NCBI GenBank assembly: GCA_046756945.1
Contig: JBHHXI010000156.1
Span: forward strand, 1 to 6,348
Reading direction: 5' to 3'
Source of the DNA: JACZQZ01 sp046756945
Lineage (GTDB): Bacteria; Pseudomonadota; Alphaproteobacteria; Rhodospirillales; 2-02-FULL-58-16
Length of the DNA: 6,348 nt
Positions 5,597-6,348 of this stretch are shown one piece after another. How positions within the stretch are numbered: the first letter of the stretch is position 1; each line of letters starts with the position of its first letter. The notes beneath the pieces are model-generated. The model searched no databases and was not told the origin of the DNA. It saw only the letters and a list, made by a program, of their open reading frames with translations. Both the position numbers and the translations under genes were made by a program.

Positions 5597-5613
5597 CGGC
5601 GGTTGCGCCGCCG
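5597..5613. other. GC-rich hairpin after rpsD
   Basis: CGGCGG (5597-5602) pairs with CCGCCG (5608-5613) around TTGCG, nine bases after the rpsD stop codon. No T-tract follows. It precedes the palindromic terminator by about 28 bp and may only add 3'-end stability. Confidence 0.3.
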
Positions 5614-5639
5614 GCCGCCTGCCGGTGAAGCGGGCACGC

Positions 5640-5670
5640 AAAAAGGGCCGCCGCGGCGGCCCTTTGGTTT
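5640..5670. terminator. Bidirectional terminator between rpsD and grxD
   Basis: AAAGGGCCGCCG (5642-5653) is followed immediately by its exact reverse complement (5654-5665), giving a perfect 24-bp palindrome. On the plus strand the stem ends in TTT and is followed by GGTTT. On the minus strand it ends in five T residues, so it serves grxD at least as well as rpsD. Its place between two convergent genes supports a two-way terminator. Confidence 0.85.
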
Positions 5671-5689
5671 ATCTTCCCCGGAAACGTGC

Positions 5690-6025
5690 TCAGCCGGCGT
5701 ATTCGACGCCCTTTTCGTCCAACAGGGTCTTCAGCTCGCCGCTCGCGTGCATCTCGCGCACGATGTCGGCGCCGCCGACGAACTCGCCCTTCACGTAAAG
5801 CTGGGGAATGGTCGGCCAGTTGGCGAACGCCTTGACGCCCTCGCGGACGTCCGGGTCCATGAGGACGTCGATGCCCTTGAACTTGACGCCCAGTTGGGTC
5901 AGCGCCTGCGCCACCGCGGCGGAAAATCCGCACTGGGGGAACATGGGCGTGCCCTTCATGAACAGGACGACCGGGTTTTCGTCGACCTCCTTCTGAATGC
6001 GCGCCACGGTGGGATTGTCGGTCAT
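5690..6025 (-). CDS. grxD: Monothiol CGFS glutaredoxin (Grx4/Grx5 type)
   Basis: This 111-residue protein is a class II monothiol glutaredoxin. The active site is CGFS (Cys32 to Ser35) preceded by KGTPMFPQ. The glutathione-binding WPTIPQLYVKGEFVGG with its cis-proline and the following DIVREM complete the fold. Such proteins form homodimers, or heterodimers with BolA proteins, that hold a glutathione-ligated [2Fe-2S] cluster and pass it to targets; they have little oxidoreductase activity. The ATG is preceded by AGGGA with a six-base spacer. A second possible ATG just upstream is out of frame. The gene lies 25 bp downstream of bolA on the same strand, so the two form an operon, consistent with partnership of their products. 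It ends at the bidirectional terminator shared with rpsD. Confidence 0.96.
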   Translation of the reverse strand: MTDNPTVARIQKEVDENPVVLFMKGTPMFPQCGFSAAVAQALTQLGVKFKGIDVLMDPDVREGVKAFANWPTIPQLYVKGEFVGGADIVREMHASGELKTLLDEKGVEYAG

Positions 6026-6050
6026 GTCATTTCCCTGTGCTGTTGCCTGT

Positions 6051-6290
6051 TTACGCGTCCTCGGGGACGCTGGTTTGCAGGGCCAGCGCGTGCAGCGTCG
6101 TGCCCATCCTGTCCTGCAGGGCGTCGTACACCATCTGGTGCTGTTGCACGCGGGTCTTTCCCTTGAATGCCGCCGAGACGACCAGGGCGGCGTAATGGTC
6201 GCCGTCGCCGCGCAGGTCCTCGATGGTCACCCGCGCGTCGGGGATGGCTCCCTTGATCAGGTCTTCGAGGTCGACGGCGTCCATCGCCAT
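6051..6290 (-). CDS. BolA/IbaG-family iron-sulfur metabolism protein
   Basis: This 79-residue protein is a short BolA-family member resembling IbaG/BolA2 types. After an acidic start (DAVDLEDLIKGAIPDARVTI) come DLRGDGDHYAALVVSAAF, then GKTRVQQHQMVYDAL and the terminal LHALALQTSVPE. Conserved histidines at about 32 (DGDHY), 51 (QQHQ) and 67 (LHAL) lie where BolA proteins supply a cluster ligand and structural residues in BolA-glutaredoxin complexes. The ATG at 6290 is favoured by GGAGG at 6303-6299, eight bases upstream; a second in-frame ATG at 6284 would leave 14 bases. The adjacent downstream grxD encodes the expected partner. Whatever lies upstream beyond 6348 is outside the window; in relatives this pair often follows purL, but the 58 bases visible neither confirm nor exclude that. 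A more specific symbol than BolA family is not justified. Confidence 0.93.
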   Translation of the reverse strand: MAMDAVDLEDLIKGAIPDARVTIEDLRGDGDHYAALVVSAAFKGKTRVQQHQMVYDALQDRMGTTLHALALQTSVPEDA

Positions 6291-6348
6291 GTTCGCGGCC
6301 TCCGGAATTCACCTGTCCGGCCGCCTCGAAGCCCGGCGGCCAATGGGT

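Noticed and set aside
6291..6348. 3' end of an upstream gene such as purL
   Set aside because: One minus frame ends in TGA near 6310, but 58 bases give no recognisable protein sequence, so no partial gene is annotated.

Overview
The window is ordinary chromosomal DNA from a high-GC alphaproteobacterium, most likely a Rhodospirillales/Rhodospirillaceae-type organism. The support is a GcrA-family regulator (a family largely confined to Alphaproteobacteria and their phages), a cysteine-free alphaproteobacterial ribosomal protein S4 encoded alone outside the alpha operon, an alphaproteobacterial-style HNH protein, and a bolA-grxD pair. The lineage is inferred from protein content; no rRNA is present.

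Layout, left to right. Positions 1-269 are a leader/regulatory region that opens with a 9-bp tandem repeat and carries three GANTC (CcrM methylation) sites. A compact gcrA-like gene (270-632, +) follows and ends in a small terminator. Convergent to it is a long TPR protein with a C-terminal GT9-like domain (654 to about 2207, -). Its TPR frame has no ATG, GTG or TTG near the N-terminus. A 328-bp gap (2208-2535) holds a coding-like minus-strand fragment and a cluster of GC-rich inverted repeats. Three plus-strand genes follow: a DUF4743/Nudix hydrolase (2536-3381, GTG start), an alpha/beta-hydrolase of the phospholipase/carboxylesterase family (3492-4163), and an HNH protein (4257-4820, TTG start) with its own sigma70-type promoter. 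rpsD (4973-5587) has a strong promoter of its own. A perfect 24-bp palindrome at 5642-5665 serves as a two-way terminator between rpsD and the minus-strand bolA-grxD operon (6290 down to 5690).

Most genes here are independent housekeeping or accessory units. The one clear functional pair is bolA-grxD: a BolA/IbaG-type protein and a CGFS monothiol glutaredoxin, whose families form [2Fe-2S]-bridged complexes in iron-sulfur handling. I found no CRISPR array, transposase, tRNA, rRNA, toxin-antitoxin pair or defence cluster, and nothing that amounts to a new multi-gene system. The points most worth a second look are the missing start codon of the TPR gene, the GANTC cluster in front of gcrA, and the inverted-repeat cluster at 2413-2505.
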